In this document: positions 1-11,352 of the stretch, in pieces
Numbering within the stretch: the first letter of the stretch is position 1
Layout: the number at the start of each line of letters is the position of its first letter
Source: Alloalcanivorax marinus
GTDB lineage: Bacteria; Pseudomonadota; Gammaproteobacteria; Pseudomonadales; Alcanivoracaceae
DNA: 64,000 nucleotides
Assembly (NCBI RefSeq): GCF_016785095.1
Contig: NZ_JAEKJB010000002.1
Coordinates: 124,001 to 188,000, forward strand
Reading direction: 5' to 3'
Program-made: the position numbers and the translations under genes
Notes under the pieces: generated by a model
Told to the model about the DNA's origin: nothing
What the model saw: the letters and a program-made list of their open reading frames with translations, nothing else
Databases searched by the model: none

Positions 1-2
1 GG

Positions 3-167
3 CCGGTGTTCCTGGCGTTCGCCCTGTTCCGCTCGGCGGCGATTCTGCAGGGCGTTTACGCCCGCGCCCTGCAAGGTAACGCCAGCGATCGAAACGCTCT
101 GGAAGTGGGCAAACGCGCCGGGCTGATCGCCGAGCGGGGCTGGCAGATCGCGCGGACCCATAAATAA
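3..167 (+). CDS. 3' end of a gene, possibly phosphotransferase-family (partial)
   Basis: An open frame runs in from the left edge and ends at TAA 165-167. It encodes 54 residues, including FRSAAILQGVYARAL and a final segment with AERGWQIARTHK. This resembles the C-terminal helix of the APH/choline-kinase-like phosphotransferase family found beside acyl-CoA dehydrogenases in lipid degraders (family knowledge recalled, not searched). The body of the gene is outside the window, so neither catalytic motifs nor the start can be checked. A perfect 28-bp REP-type palindrome follows five bases after the stop. Confidence 0.5.
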   Translation, partial: PVFLAFALFRSAAILQGVYARALQGNASDRNALEVGKRAGLIAERGWQIARTHK

Positions 168-172
168 GAGTC

Positions 173-200
173 GTAGGAGCGGCGGTTCCGCCGCTCCTAC
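173..200. repeat. REP-type palindrome, short variant
   Basis: Two perfect 13-bp arms (GTAGGAGCGGCGG and its complement) flank a TT loop. It shares the GTAGGAGCG end with the other REP copies in this window. It fills the gap between the upstream stop and surE and could act as a transcript-stabilising hairpin. No T-run follows, so it is not a classic terminator. Confidence 0.8.
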
Positions 201-222
201 CATGATGTTCAAGAGGTCGGTA

Positions 223-1029
223 ATGAAAATGTTCCGCAAGATTCTGGTCACCAACGATGACGGTATCGACGCCCCGGGCCTGGTGGTGGCCGAAGCGGTG
301 GCCGCCGAGCTCGCCGAGGAGGTGTGGACGGTGGCGCCGGAACACGACCAGAGCGGCGTGGGGCAGGGCATCTCCCTGCATTCGCCGTTGCGCGTATACC
401 ATCATGGCGAACGCCGCTTCGCGGTATCCGGCACACCGGCGGACTGCGTCATGTTCGCCATGGCCGAGTGGTTCGCCGAGGACGCGCCGGATCTGGTGTT
501 GTCCGGGGTCAATTGCGGCGCCAACCTGAGCGACTCGGTGATGTACTCGGGCACCGTGGGCGCGGTGCTGGCGGCGGCCCACCTGGGCCTGCCGGGCATT
601 GCCCTGAGCCAGGCCTTCGTGGGCGACCGCGAGGCCATCAATTACGAGCCCACCGCACGCCATTCGGCGCCGCTGATTCGTCAGCTTTGGGAAACCGGCG
701 CCGACCGGGACGGCTACCAGCGGGCCTGCTGGAATCTTAATTTTCCGGACCAGCCGGTGGCGGAGCTGCGCGGTTGCCGCTTCACCCGCCAGGTGAGTGG
801 CGGCATCGCCGGGCCGCGCCTGGTGCACGGCACCGACGGCCGCGGCCTGTCCTACCACTGGCTGGCGTTCGAGCGCCGGCCTGGCTCCATCGAGCATCCG
901 CGGTCCGACGTGGTCGCCCTGCGCGACGGCTATGTTTCGGTGATGCCGCTGCAGCCGACCCGTTGCGACGACGTGTTCGCCGAACAATGCTGGAATCAGG
1001 ACGAGGCGCCGCGTCTTGATCGCGGATGA
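223..1029 (+). CDS. surE: 5'/3'-nucleotidase SurE
   Basis: Survival protein E family: a metal-dependent cytoplasmic phosphatase acting on nucleoside 5'- and 3'-monophosphates. The N-terminus carries the family metal-binding motif NDDG, in ILVTNDDGIDAPG. The conserved SGVNCGANL and YSGTVGAV segments follow in the expected order. The frame is open from ATG 202, but the ATG at 223 is preferred: AGAGG lies at 212-216 with about 6 nt spacing, and the product (268 aa) then begins just before the conserved beta strand. It is not next to pcm, nlpD or rpoS, where the housekeeping surE of gammaproteobacteria usually sits, so it may be a paralogue. Confidence 0.9.
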   Translation: MKMFRKILVTNDDGIDAPGLVVAEAVAAELAEEVWTVAPEHDQSGVGQGISLHSPLRVYHHGERRFAVSGTPADCVMFAMAEWFAEDAPDLVLSGVNCGANLSDSVMYSGTVGAVLAAAHLGLPGIALSQAFVGDREAINYEPTARHSAPLIRQLWETGADRDGYQRACWNLNFPDQPVAELRGCRFTRQVSGGIAGPRLVHGTDGRGLSYHWLAFERRPGSIEHPRSDVVALRDGYVSVMPLQPTRCDDVFAEQCWNQDEAPRLDRG

Positions 1030-1059
1030 ACTCGTTCCCGTAAGGACTGGGCGGCTGTG

Positions 1060-1150
1060 ATCGCGGCTGAAGCCGCTCCTGCAAGGTCTTGTCCGGCGGT
1101 GTGAATCGCTCCTGTCGGGAGGGGGCTGTAGGAGCGGCTTCAGCCGCGAT
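1060..1150. repeat. Inverted pair of REP elements
   Basis: A reverse copy (1060-1083, ATCGCGGCTGAAGCCGCTCC then TGC) and a forward copy (1128-1150, GTAGGAGCGGCTTCAG then CCGCGAT) face each other across 44 bases. They lie between the surE stop and the promoter of the acyl-CoA ligase operon. Confidence 0.8.
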
Positions 1151-1179
1151 ACGGCGCTTCGGAGTGCCGTTTCGTTTTT

Positions 1180-1230
1180 GGAACGTTATTCCGAAATAGT
1201 ATTGACGGCCCTGGGGCGGCGTGTCAGATT
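1180..1230 (+). promoter_or_regulatory. Operator palindrome and sigma-70-like promoter of the acyl-CoA ligase operon
   Basis: GGAACGTTATTCCG (1180-1193) is a near-perfect palindrome. It is followed by TTGACG (1202-1207), 17 bases, then CAGATT (1225-1230). The same arrangement, reading CGGAATGTTATTCCG, then TTGACG, 17 bases and CAGAGT, occurs on the minus strand before the acyl-CoA dehydrogenase at 30865. The rest of the 334-base gap 1030-1363 holds only the REP pair. The -10 match is weak, so the promoter call leans on the duplication of the layout. A TetR-type acyl-CoA-responsive repressor is a plausible binder (inference). Confidence 0.5.
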
Positions 1231-1363
1231 GACCGCCAGATTCACTCCGGAGACCGCCCCCGGGTGCCCCGAGCGGGCGCTTGGGTGTGCTATTTCCTGT
1301 ATCTAACAAAAACGGCGTGGCCCGATCCGCGCCGCAAACAGCATCACAAGGGAGAGTACAGGC

Positions 1364-3040
1364 ATGTTCGATCGGCATTTCGCCGTCTGGCCGGACGGGG
1401 CCCCGCACCATCTGACCCTGCCGGAAACCAGCCTCTATACCAACCTGGAGATTTCCGCGCTGCGCTACCCCGACGAGAACGCCGTTGTCTATTACGACAA
1501 GGCCATCTCCTATCGGGAACTCAAGGAGCAGGTGGACGCGCTGGCCGGACAGCTCGAGCATCTCGGCGTGGAGAAAGGCGACCGGGTACTGCTTTTCATG
1601 CAGAACGCGCCGCAATTCATCATCGGCTATTACGCCATCCTGCGCGCCAATGCCATCGTGGTGCCGATCAACCCGATGAACCGCAGCGCCGAACTGGAGC
1701 ATTACCTGGAAGATACCCAGGCCGCCGTATGCCTGTGCGGCCAGGAAGTGCTGCCCCAGATCCAGCCGCTGATCGGCCATGAGCGTCTGCGCCACGTGAT
1801 CGTGGCTGCCTACGGCGACTATGCCGCCGCCGACACCGACCTGGACCTGCCCGCGGAAGTGAAGGCGCCGGCGCAACCGGTGCGCGGCGAAGGCCTGATC
1901 GGCTGGGCGGATGCCCTGGCCGCCGGTCACCGCCCCGGTGAACTGCTGGTGGGCCCGGATGATCTCGCCGTGTTCCCGTACAGCTCCGGCACCACCGGCG
2001 CGCCCAAGGGGTGCATGCACACCCACCGTTCGGTGATGGCCACCTGCGTGCACGGCGCCGCCTGGCGTCCCGGCGGCGGTCGTGAAGGCGTGGTGCTGGC
2101 GACCCTGCCGTACTTCCATGTCACCGGCATGCAGGGCGCCATGAACAGCCCCATTTTCCTGGGCGGCTGCATCGTGCTGATGACCCGCTGGGACCGCCGC
2201 GTGGCGGCGAAGCTGATCGAGCGTTACCAGGTCACCAGCTGGACCAACATCGTCACCATGGCGATCGATCTGCTTTCCGATCCGGAGGTGGAGACCTTCA
2301 ACCTGTCCAGCCTGCAGAACATTGGCGGTGGCGGCGCGGCCATGCCGGAGGCGGTCTCGGACAAACTGTTCAATCTCACCGGCCTGCGCTATATGGAAGG
2401 CTACGGCCTGTCCGAAACCATCGCCGCTACCCACATCAACCCGCCGGAGCACCCCAAGAAGCAGTGCCTGGGCATTCCCGTGTTCGACACCGATTCGCGC
2501 ATCATCAACGAGGATACCGGCGAAGAGCTGGGCGTGGGCGAGGTGGGCGAGATCGTGTCCCGTGGCCCGCAAGTGTTCCAGGGCTACTGGAACCGTCCGG
2601 AAGAAACCAAGAAGGCCTTCATTGAACTGGATGGCCAACGTTTCTTCCGCACCGGCGACATGGGCTACTACGACGAAGAGGGCTATTTCTTCATCGTCGA
2701 CCGGGTCAAGCGCATGATCAATGCATCCGGATTTAAAGTCTGGCCCGCCGAGGTCGAAAGTCTTATGTATCGACATCCGGCGATCCAGGAGAGCTGTGTG
2801 ATCTCCGCCCCCCACGAACGGCGCGGTGAAACCGTCAAGGCGTGCGTGGTGCTGGCCAAGGATCAGAAGGGCAAGGTCAGCGAGAACGACATCATCGAGT
2901 GGTGCAAGGAGCAGATGGCCGCCTACAAGGTGCCGCAAATCGTCGAATTCCGTGACGAACTGCCCCGTTCACCCACCGGTAAGCTGATGTGGCGCGCGCT
3001 TCAGGAAGAGGAGTGGGCCCGCGCCAAGAAACAAGCCTGA
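1364..3040 (+). CDS. AMP-dependent acyl-CoA synthetase/ligase
   Basis: Adenylate-forming enzyme (558 aa) that activates a carboxylic acid with ATP and CoA. The AMP-binding signature is present near residue 206 (YSSGTTGAPKGCMHTH). The GYGLSE region, the TGDMGYYDEEGYFFIVDR hinge motif and the C-terminal catalytic lysine segment PRSPTGKLMWR follow in order. The start ATG 1364 has GGGAGAG upstream. The length and motifs fit medium- or long-chain or aromatic acid ligases; the substrate cannot be read from sequence. It leads a cluster with a Liv-type ABC importer and beta-oxidation genes, so it probably activates whatever that importer brings in. Confidence 0.9.
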   Translation: MFDRHFAVWPDGAPHHLTLPETSLYTNLEISALRYPDENAVVYYDKAISYRELKEQVDALAGQLEHLGVEKGDRVLLFMQNAPQFIIGYYAILRANAIVVPINPMNRSAELEHYLEDTQAAVCLCGQEVLPQIQPLIGHERLRHVIVAAYGDYAAADTDLDLPAEVKAPAQPVRGEGLIGWADALAAGHRPGELLVGPDDLAVFPYSSGTTGAPKGCMHTHRSVMATCVHGAAWRPGGGREGVVLATLPYFHVTGMQGAMNSPIFLGGCIVLMTRWDRRVAAKLIERYQVTSWTNIVTMAIDLLSDPEVETFNLSSLQNIGGGGAAMPEAVSDKLFNLTGLRYMEGYGLSETIAATHINPPEHPKKQCLGIPVFDTDSRIINEDTGEELGVGEVGEIVSRGPQVFQGYWNRPEETKKAFIELDGQRFFRTGDMGYYDEEGYFFIVDRVKRMINASGFKVWPAEVESLMYRHPAIQESCVISAPHERRGETVKACVVLAKDQKGKVSENDIIEWCKEQMAAYKVPQIVEFRDELPRSPTGKLMWRALQEEEWARAKKQA

Positions 3041-3165
3041 GCAAGACAGTACACAACAGAACAACACAAAAACCGAAGCCGTCTCGACAGCGCGGGCCCG
3101 TTCAATGGTGGGACCTTGGGGCACAGCGCGAGGCGGTTTCATAACCATAACGAGGAGTTCAAGCC

Positions 3166-4029
3166 TTGGACGCGTTTCTGCAGCAAGCGCTGAATGGCCT
3201 GACGCTGGGCAGCATCTACGGGCTGGTGGCCCTGGGGCTGACCCTGGTGTACGGCATTTTGCACGTTCCCAACTTCGCCCACGGCGCGCTCTACATGGTG
3301 GGCGCCTACATCAGTTACTTCATCATGGTCGAGCACGGCCTCAACTACTGGGTCGCCATGCTTGGCGCCGGCCTGGTGGTGGCGCTGCTGTCGGTGCTGT
3401 GCGAGCGGCTGGTGTTTCATCCACTGCGCCATGCGCCACCGATCCATGACAAGATCGCCGCCATCGGTATTCTGTTGTTTCTCGAGGCACTGGTGCAGAT
3501 GCACTGGGGCGCCGACTTCCGGCGCATGCCCACTCCCTATACTGAAATCTTCCACTTCGGCTCCCTGACCCTGCCGGCCCAGCGTCTGCTGATCATCGTC
3601 GGCGCCTTCAGCCTGATGGGCGCGCTGCATCTGTATCTGAAGAAGACCATGACCGGTTCCACCATCATCGCCATGGCGCAGAACCGCGAAGGCGCTTTCC
3701 TGGTGGGTATCGACGCCAACCGGGTGGCGATGATGACCTTCGCCATCGCCGGTTTCCTGGCGGCGGTGGGCGCCACCCTGTTCGCGCCGATCAACCTGGT
3801 CTACCCGGCCATGGGGCACCTGGTGATCATGAAAGCGTTCGTGATCATCATCCTGGGCGGCATGGGCAGTATCCCCGGCGCCATCGTCGGCGGCTTGATC
3901 ATCGGCTTTGCCGAAGCCCTGGGTGGCTACTACCTGTCCGGCACCTACAAGGATCTGATCGCCTTCGTGCTGCTGGTGGCGATCCTGTCGATCAAACCCA
4001 CCGGCCTGTTCACCAAGGGGGTGCGCTAA
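3166..4029 (+). CDS. livH: ABC transporter permease, LivH type
   Basis: Inner-membrane permease of a branched-chain amino acid (HAAT) family importer, 287 aa. It opens with the typical LNGLTLGSIYGLVALGL helix and has about eight hydrophobic segments plus the conserved GGMGSIPGAIVGGL loop that contacts the ATPase. The start is TTG 3166: GAGGAG at 3152-3157 sits 8 nt upstream, and no ATG or GTG lies at the right place. Its stop overlaps the livM start by one base (TAATG), implying translational coupling. The family imports amino acids but also aromatic and aliphatic acids, which the adjacent CoA ligase favours here (inference). Confidence 0.92.
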   Translation: MDAFLQQALNGLTLGSIYGLVALGLTLVYGILHVPNFAHGALYMVGAYISYFIMVEHGLNYWVAMLGAGLVVALLSVLCERLVFHPLRHAPPIHDKIAAIGILLFLEALVQMHWGADFRRMPTPYTEIFHFGSLTLPAQRLLIIVGAFSLMGALHLYLKKTMTGSTIIAMAQNREGAFLVGIDANRVAMMTFAIAGFLAAVGATLFAPINLVYPAMGHLVIMKAFVIIILGGMGSIPGAIVGGLIIGFAEALGGYYLSGTYKDLIAFVLLVAILSIKPTGLFTKGVR

Positions 4030-5057
4030 TGGACCGCGTCATGAATTTCCTCGCCAGCCCGGCCATGAAGGTGGTGCTGCTGGTGGCGGCGATCCTGTTC
4101 CCCTGGGTGGCCGCCAGCGAATACCAGATCTACGTGATGGCGCTGGCCTTCGTCTGGGCCATCGCCGTCTACGGCCTTAACATCATCACCGGTTATTGCG
4201 GCCAGCTGAACCTGGCCCACGGTGGTTTCTTCGCCATTGGTGCCTACGCCGTGGGGTTGCTCACCGTGGATTACGGCTGGGCGTTCTGGCCGGCGTTCAT
4301 CGCCGCCGGCGTGCTCGGCGCTTTCTTCGGCTTCCTGGTGGGCGTGGTGTCCCTGCGCCTCAAGGAACATTACTTCGCCATCTTTACCCTGTGCGTGGGC
4401 TTCATCATCTATCTGTTGATCGAAAAATGGGAAGAGCTCACCCACGGTACCCTGGGCGTGATCAGCATCGCGCCGCCGGAAGGCTTCGGGCTGGTGGACT
4501 TCACCGAGACCATCCCGTTCTACTATCTGGTGCTGTTCTTCCTGGTGCTGGCGATCTGGCTGATCAGCCGCATCTCCCGCTCCCTGGTGGGCCGCACTTT
4601 CCTGGCTATTCGTATCAGCGACGATCTGGCCCAGTCCCTGGGTATCAACCTGATGCGCAACAAGGTCCTGGCGTTCGTGCTGTCCACCACCTACGCCGGC
4701 CTGGCCGGGGCGCTGCTCGCCGGCGTGGTGCGCTTCATCGGCCCCGACCTGGCGGAAATCACCCACACCTTCGACGTCATCACCTACCTGCTGGTGGGCG
4801 GCATCGGCACCCTGATGGGGCCGCTGGTGGGCACCCTGCTGATCACCTGGATCACCCAGGCGGTGCAGTCGTTCGAGGAATACCGCATGATCGTGTTCGG
4901 CCCGCTGCTGGTGGTGCTGGTGATCTTCATGCCCAAGGGCATCGTCGGCACCTTCCTGACCTGGCGTGGTCGCCGGCTGGCGAGCAAGGCGCCGGCCCGG
5001 CGCGCCGAGTCCCGGGTCGGTGATTCCAGTGACGGCAACCAGGGGGAGGCCGGCTGA
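4029..5057 (+). CDS. livM: ABC transporter permease, LivM type
   Basis: Second membrane subunit (342 aa) of the importer, partner of the LivH-like protein. It carries the family motif NLAHGGFFAIGAYAVGLL near residue 57 and the EAA-like loop VGGIGTLMGPLVGTLLI. Around nine hydrophobic stretches are visible. The last 30 residues are charged and low-complexity (RRLASKAPARRAESR and beyond), a tail longer than strictly needed. It overlaps livH by one base and livG follows after 2 nt, so the genes form one transcription unit. Confidence 0.92.
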   Translation: MDRVMNFLASPAMKVVLLVAAILFPWVAASEYQIYVMALAFVWAIAVYGLNIITGYCGQLNLAHGGFFAIGAYAVGLLTVDYGWAFWPAFIAAGVLGAFFGFLVGVVSLRLKEHYFAIFTLCVGFIIYLLIEKWEELTHGTLGVISIAPPEGFGLVDFTETIPFYYLVLFFLVLAIWLISRISRSLVGRTFLAIRISDDLAQSLGINLMRNKVLAFVLSTTYAGLAGALLAGVVRFIGPDLAEITHTFDVITYLLVGGIGTLMGPLVGTLLITWITQAVQSFEEYRMIVFGPLLVVLVIFMPKGIVGTFLTWRGRRLASKAPARRAESRVGDSSDGNQGEAG

Positions 5058-5059
5058 TC

Positions 5060-5831
<772 letters not shown>

Positions 5832-5845
<14 letters not shown>

Positions 5846-6539
5846 GAACGTCGACGCCAAATACGACGGCTTCAAGGCCCTGGATGGCGTGTCCATGAAC
5901 GTGGAACAGGGTGAGTTGGTGGTCTTGCTGGGCGCCAACGGCGCCGGCAAGACCACCCTGTTCAATACCATCAGCGGGCTGCTCAAGCCCAGCGCCGGTC
6001 GCGTCAGCCTCAACGGCCAGGACGTGACCGGTCGTAAACCCTCGGCGCTGGTCCAGGCCGGCGTGGTACAGTGCCCGGAAGGCCGCAAGCTGTTCCCGGA
6101 GATGTCGGTGATGAAGAATCTGATGCTCGGCGCCTACGTGCACCGGCGCGACAGGGCCGGCATGAAAAAAACCCTGGGTCACGTTCTTGAAATGTTCCCC
6201 ATTTTGAACGACAAAAAGGATGACGCCGCCGGCTCACTGAGTGGCGGCCAGCAGCAGATGGTGGCCATCGGTCGTGCTCTCATGGGACGCCCCAAGCTGC
6301 TGATGCTCGACGAACCTTCCCTGGGTCTGGCGCCGCTGGTGGTCAAGCAGGTGTTCAGCGCCGTGCAGGCGATCAACCAGGAAGGCACCACCGTGTTGCT
6401 GGCGGAGCAAAACGCCTTCGCGGCACTGAAAATCGCCACCCGGGCCTACGTGATCGAAAACGGTCGCCTGGTGATGGAGGGTGATCGCGAGACCATGCTC
6501 GGCAACGAAGCGGTCCGCAAGGCCTACATCGGGGCCTGA
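5832..6539 (+). CDS. livF: ABC transporter ATPase, LivF type
   Basis: Second ATPase of the importer (235 aa from ATG 5832). It has Walker [10 protein letters not shown], signature [15 protein letters not shown], Walker [15 protein letters not shown] and the LLAEQN switch region, all canonical. An in-frame GTG at 5823 is possible, but ATG 5832 has GGGGAG (5818-5823) at a normal distance and gives the standard start MLKLENV. It overlaps the end of livG by 14 bases, indicating coupled translation and equimolar production with LivG. Confidence 0.92.
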
Positions 6540-6608
6540 CACGCATCAACGCGACGCACCACAACACACAACAATAGCCCAACAAAAACAATGGGAGAGA
6601 AAAGCATC

Positions 6609-7772
6609 ATGAATCTGACCAAAACCTTTAAACGCCTGGCGACCGCCAGCGCCGTGGCCCTGGCCCTGGGTGGCGCGGCTCACGCCGAGGAAGTGACCAT
6701 CGGTTTCACCGGCCCGCTCAGCGGCGGCGCCGCCCTGTACGGCGAGAACACCCTGGAAGGCATGCGCATGGCCGCCGAGGAAATCAACGCCGCCGGTGGT
6801 TTCGACGTGGATGGCGAGAACTACACCCTCGAGATCGAATCCCTGGATGACAAATACTCGCCCAGCCAGGCGGCGGTGAACGGCAAGCGCCTCGTGCAAC
6901 AATACAAGGCGCCGGTGATTTTCACCCCGCACTCCGGTGGTACCTTCGCGCTGCAGGCGTTCAACGAGCGCGACGGCTTCCTGATCATGTCCTACACCTC
7001 GGTGCCGGCGGTAACCGCCAAGGGCAACGAGCTGACCGTGAAGATCCCGCCCAACTTCACCGATTACCTGGTGCCGTTCACCAAGATCACCATGGACCGC
7101 TTCGGCAAGAAACTGGGCGTGGCCAATGCCACCCACGACTACGCCAAGTACTGGACCAAGGAATTCGTGCCGGTATGGCGCAAGGCCGGCGGTGACGTGG
7201 TGTCCATGAACCCGATGGATTACAACAAGTCCGCGGATTTCTACACCGGCGTCAGCAAGGTGCTTTCCGAGAAGCCGGACGTGCTGTTCGTGGGGGGCGC
7301 CTCCGAGCCCACCGGTCTGGTGGTGCGGCAGGCCCGGGAGCTGGGCTTCAAGGGCGGCTTCGTGATCATGGACCAGGCCAAGATCGATGAAGTGGCCAAG
7401 GTGTCCGGCGGCCTGGAATCCCTGGAAGGTTCCGTGGGCGTGGTGCCCCTGGCCGAGTACAACACCCCGGGCGCGGAGCGTTTCGTCAAGCTGTGGAAAG
7501 AGAAGCACGACGGCGTTGCCACCTCGGAAACCGCCTACCACTACTTCGCCACCTACCTGGTGATGCACGCCATGCAGGAAGCCGGCAGCGTGGACGACCC
7601 GCGCGCCATTCGCGCGGCCATCCCCAAGGCCCTGGCCAAGGTGGACCCCAACCACAACCCCTATGACGTGACCGACATCACCGAGGACGGTAACCTGGGC
7701 GCCGATCCGCAAATCGCGGAAGTGGTCGACGGCAAGGTGGTGATTCGCGAAACCTCCGACTACAAAGAGTAA
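6609..7772 (+). CDS. Periplasmic substrate-binding protein of the Liv-type importer
   Basis: Type 1 periplasmic binding protein (387 aa from ATG 6609) with a clear signal peptide, MNLTKTFKRLATASAVALAL, ending in AHA-EE. The mature start EVTIGFTGPLSGGAALYGEN is typical of LivK-like proteins. ATG 6609 is chosen over the in-frame ATG 6591 because GGGAGAG at 6593-6599 is then correctly spaced. The LivK family binds amino acids, amides, and aromatic or aliphatic acids; no residue here settles the ligand. It is separated from livF by 69 bases and followed by a strong terminator, so it ends this part of the operon. Confidence 0.9.
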   Translation: MNLTKTFKRLATASAVALALGGAAHAEEVTIGFTGPLSGGAALYGENTLEGMRMAAEEINAAGGFDVDGENYTLEIESLDDKYSPSQAAVNGKRLVQQYKAPVIFTPHSGGTFALQAFNERDGFLIMSYTSVPAVTAKGNELTVKIPPNFTDYLVPFTKITMDRFGKKLGVANATHDYAKYWTKEFVPVWRKAGGDVVSMNPMDYNKSADFYTGVSKVLSEKPDVLFVGGASEPTGLVVRQARELGFKGGFVIMDQAKIDEVAKVSGGLESLEGSVGVVPLAEYNTPGAERFVKLWKEKHDGVATSETAYHYFATYLVMHAMQEAGSVDDPRAIRAAIPKALAKVDPNHNPYDVTDITEDGNLGADPQIAEVVDGKVVIRETSDYKE

Positions 7773-7793
7773 GCCCGCCACCGGCGGTACCAA

Positions 7794-7818
7794 GGGCACC
7801 CGGGAGGGTGCCCTTTTT
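7794..7818 (+). terminator. Rho-independent terminator after the importer operon
   Basis: GGGCACCC (7794-7801) pairs with GGGTGCCC (7806-7813) around a four-base loop and is followed by TTTTT. It separates the importer operon from the fused beta-oxidation gene. Confidence 0.85.
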
Positions 7819-7899
7819 GATTCCGCCAGCCGGAGGCCTCCGTGCCGTGATCCGGTCATTGGCGGGCTCGTCCGCTAGATAAAACCAAGTTTCGAATTA

Positions 7900-7927
7900 T
7901 TGATAAAAGGCCCGCTTTTCTTATACT
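7900..7927 (+). promoter_or_regulatory. Sigma-70-like promoter of the beta-oxidation genes
   Basis: TTGATA (7900-7905), 16 bases, TATACT (7922-7927). This is a good match to the -35/-10 consensus in the locally AT-rich stretch after the terminator, about 100 bases before the start codon at 8025. The CGGAAT-type operator seen at 1180 is not obvious here. Confidence 0.5.
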
Positions 7928-8024
7928 GAGGGGCCTGGAATTCAACCCGTTCTAAAGGCCACCGGAGACGCCGGAAACATGGCGAAAAAAGACATTTCCG
8001 GGGCTTTTTGCTGAAGGAGAGATC

Positions 8025-10109
<2,085 letters not shown>

Positions 10110-10140
10110 GCTCGTTCATCGCGGCATTAGAGAGGACACT

Positions 10141-11340
10141 ATGGATATTAATTACACCCCGGAAGAGCGCGCGTTCCGTGACGAAGTGCGTACCTTCCTG
10201 AACGACAAACTGCCGGCGGATATTTCCCGCAAGGTGAAAGAGCACAAACGCCTGGGCAAGGAAGACACGGTCCGCTGGCAGAAGATTCTTAACGAGCAGG
10301 GCTGGCTGGCCCTGCACTGGCCGAAGGAACATGGCGGCACCGGCTGGAGCCCGATCCAGAAGCACATCTTCGAGGAAGAGTGCGCGGAAGCCGGCGCTCC
10401 CACCGTGCTGCCGTTCGGCGTCAACATGGTCGCTCCGGTGATCATCAAGTTCGGCACCCAGGAGCAGAAGGATTATTACCTGCCGCGCATCCTGCGCAGT
10501 GACGACTGGTGGTGCCAGGGCTACTCCGAGCCCGGCGCCGGTTCCGACCTGGCCGGCCTGAAGACCCGCGCGGTGCGCGAAGGCGATCACTACATCGTCA
10601 ATGGCCAGAAGACCTGGACCACCCTTGGTCAGCACGCCAACATGATTTTCTGCCTGGTGCGCACCGACCCGGATGCCAAGAAGCAGGAAGGCATTTCCTT
10701 CCTGCTCATCGACATGGAGAAAAGCGAGGGCATCACCGTGCGCCCGCTGATCACCCTGGACGGCGAGCACGAAGTGAACGAAGTGTTCTTCGATAACGTC
10801 AAGGTTCCCGTGGAGAACCTGGTCGGCGAGGAGAACAAGGGCTGGACCTGCGCCAAGTACCTGCTCACCTTCGAGCGGACCGGCATCGCCGGCGTGGGCT
10901 CTTCCAAGGCCGCCCTGGCGCACCTCAAGCAGGTGGCCCGCGAGCAGATCGTCAACGGCAAGCCGTTGATCGAGGAGCCGCATTTCCGCGCCCGCCTGGC
11001 GGACGTGGAAATGGAGCTGATGTCCCTGGAGATGACCAACCTGCGCACCGTGGCCGCCGCCGAGGCCGGTGGCGTGCCCGGCGCGGAAAGCTCCTTCCTG
11101 AAAATCATGGGCACCGAGCTGCGTCAGGAGATCACCGATCTGTTCCGCCGCGCCGCCGGCCCCCACGCGCTGCCGTTCCTCCCCGAGGAGCTGGAAGGCG
11201 ATTTCGAGGGTCCCTACGTGGGGCCGGAATTCGCCGCCTCCGTGGCCAGCCGCTACTTCAATTTCCGCAAGCTCTCCATCTTCGGGGGCTCCAACGAAAT
11301 TCAGAAGAACATCATCTCCAAGATGATCCTGGGTCTGTAA
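10141..11340 (+). CDS. Acyl-CoA dehydrogenase, predicted catalytic subunit of a heteromeric pair
   Basis: Flavoprotein of 399 aa, starting MDINYTPEERAFRDEVRTFL from ATG 10141, where GAGAGGAC provides the ribosome site. The FAD/substrate motif GYSEPGAGSDLAGLKTRA and the C-terminal FGGSNEIQKNIISKMILGL are seen. The canonical MCAD-type catalytic glutamate (YEGT) is replaced by GGSN, but E245 in LLTFERTG lies where isovaleryl-CoA dehydrogenase and the steroid ChsE4-type enzymes carry theirs. This C-terminal motif is typical of large subunits paired with a second ACAD gene, and one follows 12 bases downstream. Substrates of such pairs include dicarboxyl-, branched- or steroid-side-chain CoA esters; which applies here is unknown. 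Confidence 0.88.
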   Translation: MDINYTPEERAFRDEVRTFLNDKLPADISRKVKEHKRLGKEDTVRWQKILNEQGWLALHWPKEHGGTGWSPIQKHIFEEECAEAGAPTVLPFGVNMVAPVIIKFGTQEQKDYYLPRILRSDDWWCQGYSEPGAGSDLAGLKTRAVREGDHYIVNGQKTWTTLGQHANMIFCLVRTDPDAKKQEGISFLLIDMEKSEGITVRPLITLDGEHEVNEVFFDNVKVPVENLVGEENKGWTCAKYLLTFERTGIAGVGSSKAALAHLKQVAREQIVNGKPLIEEPHFRARLADVEMELMSLEMTNLRTVAAAEAGGVPGAESSFLKIMGTELRQEITDLFRRAAGPHALPFLPEELEGDFEGPYVGPEFAASVASRYFNFRKLSIFGGSNEIQKNIISKMILGL

Positions 11341-11352
11341 GGAGACGCGAAC

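Noticed and set aside
1264..1363. Earlier start for the acyl-CoA ligase region
   Set aside because: The frame open from about 1264 is a different phase. The ligase frame has a good ribosome site and conserved start at 1364.
782..2938. 718-codon antisense frame over surE and the acyl-CoA ligase
   Set aside because: Both plus-strand genes show clear family motifs. The antisense product is His/Gly/Ala-rich without similarity to anything I know.
7979..8014. 11-codon frame (MAKKDISGAFC) before the hydratase/dehydrogenase
   Set aside because: It is too short, with a badly spaced ribosome site and no amino-acid bias typical of attenuators.
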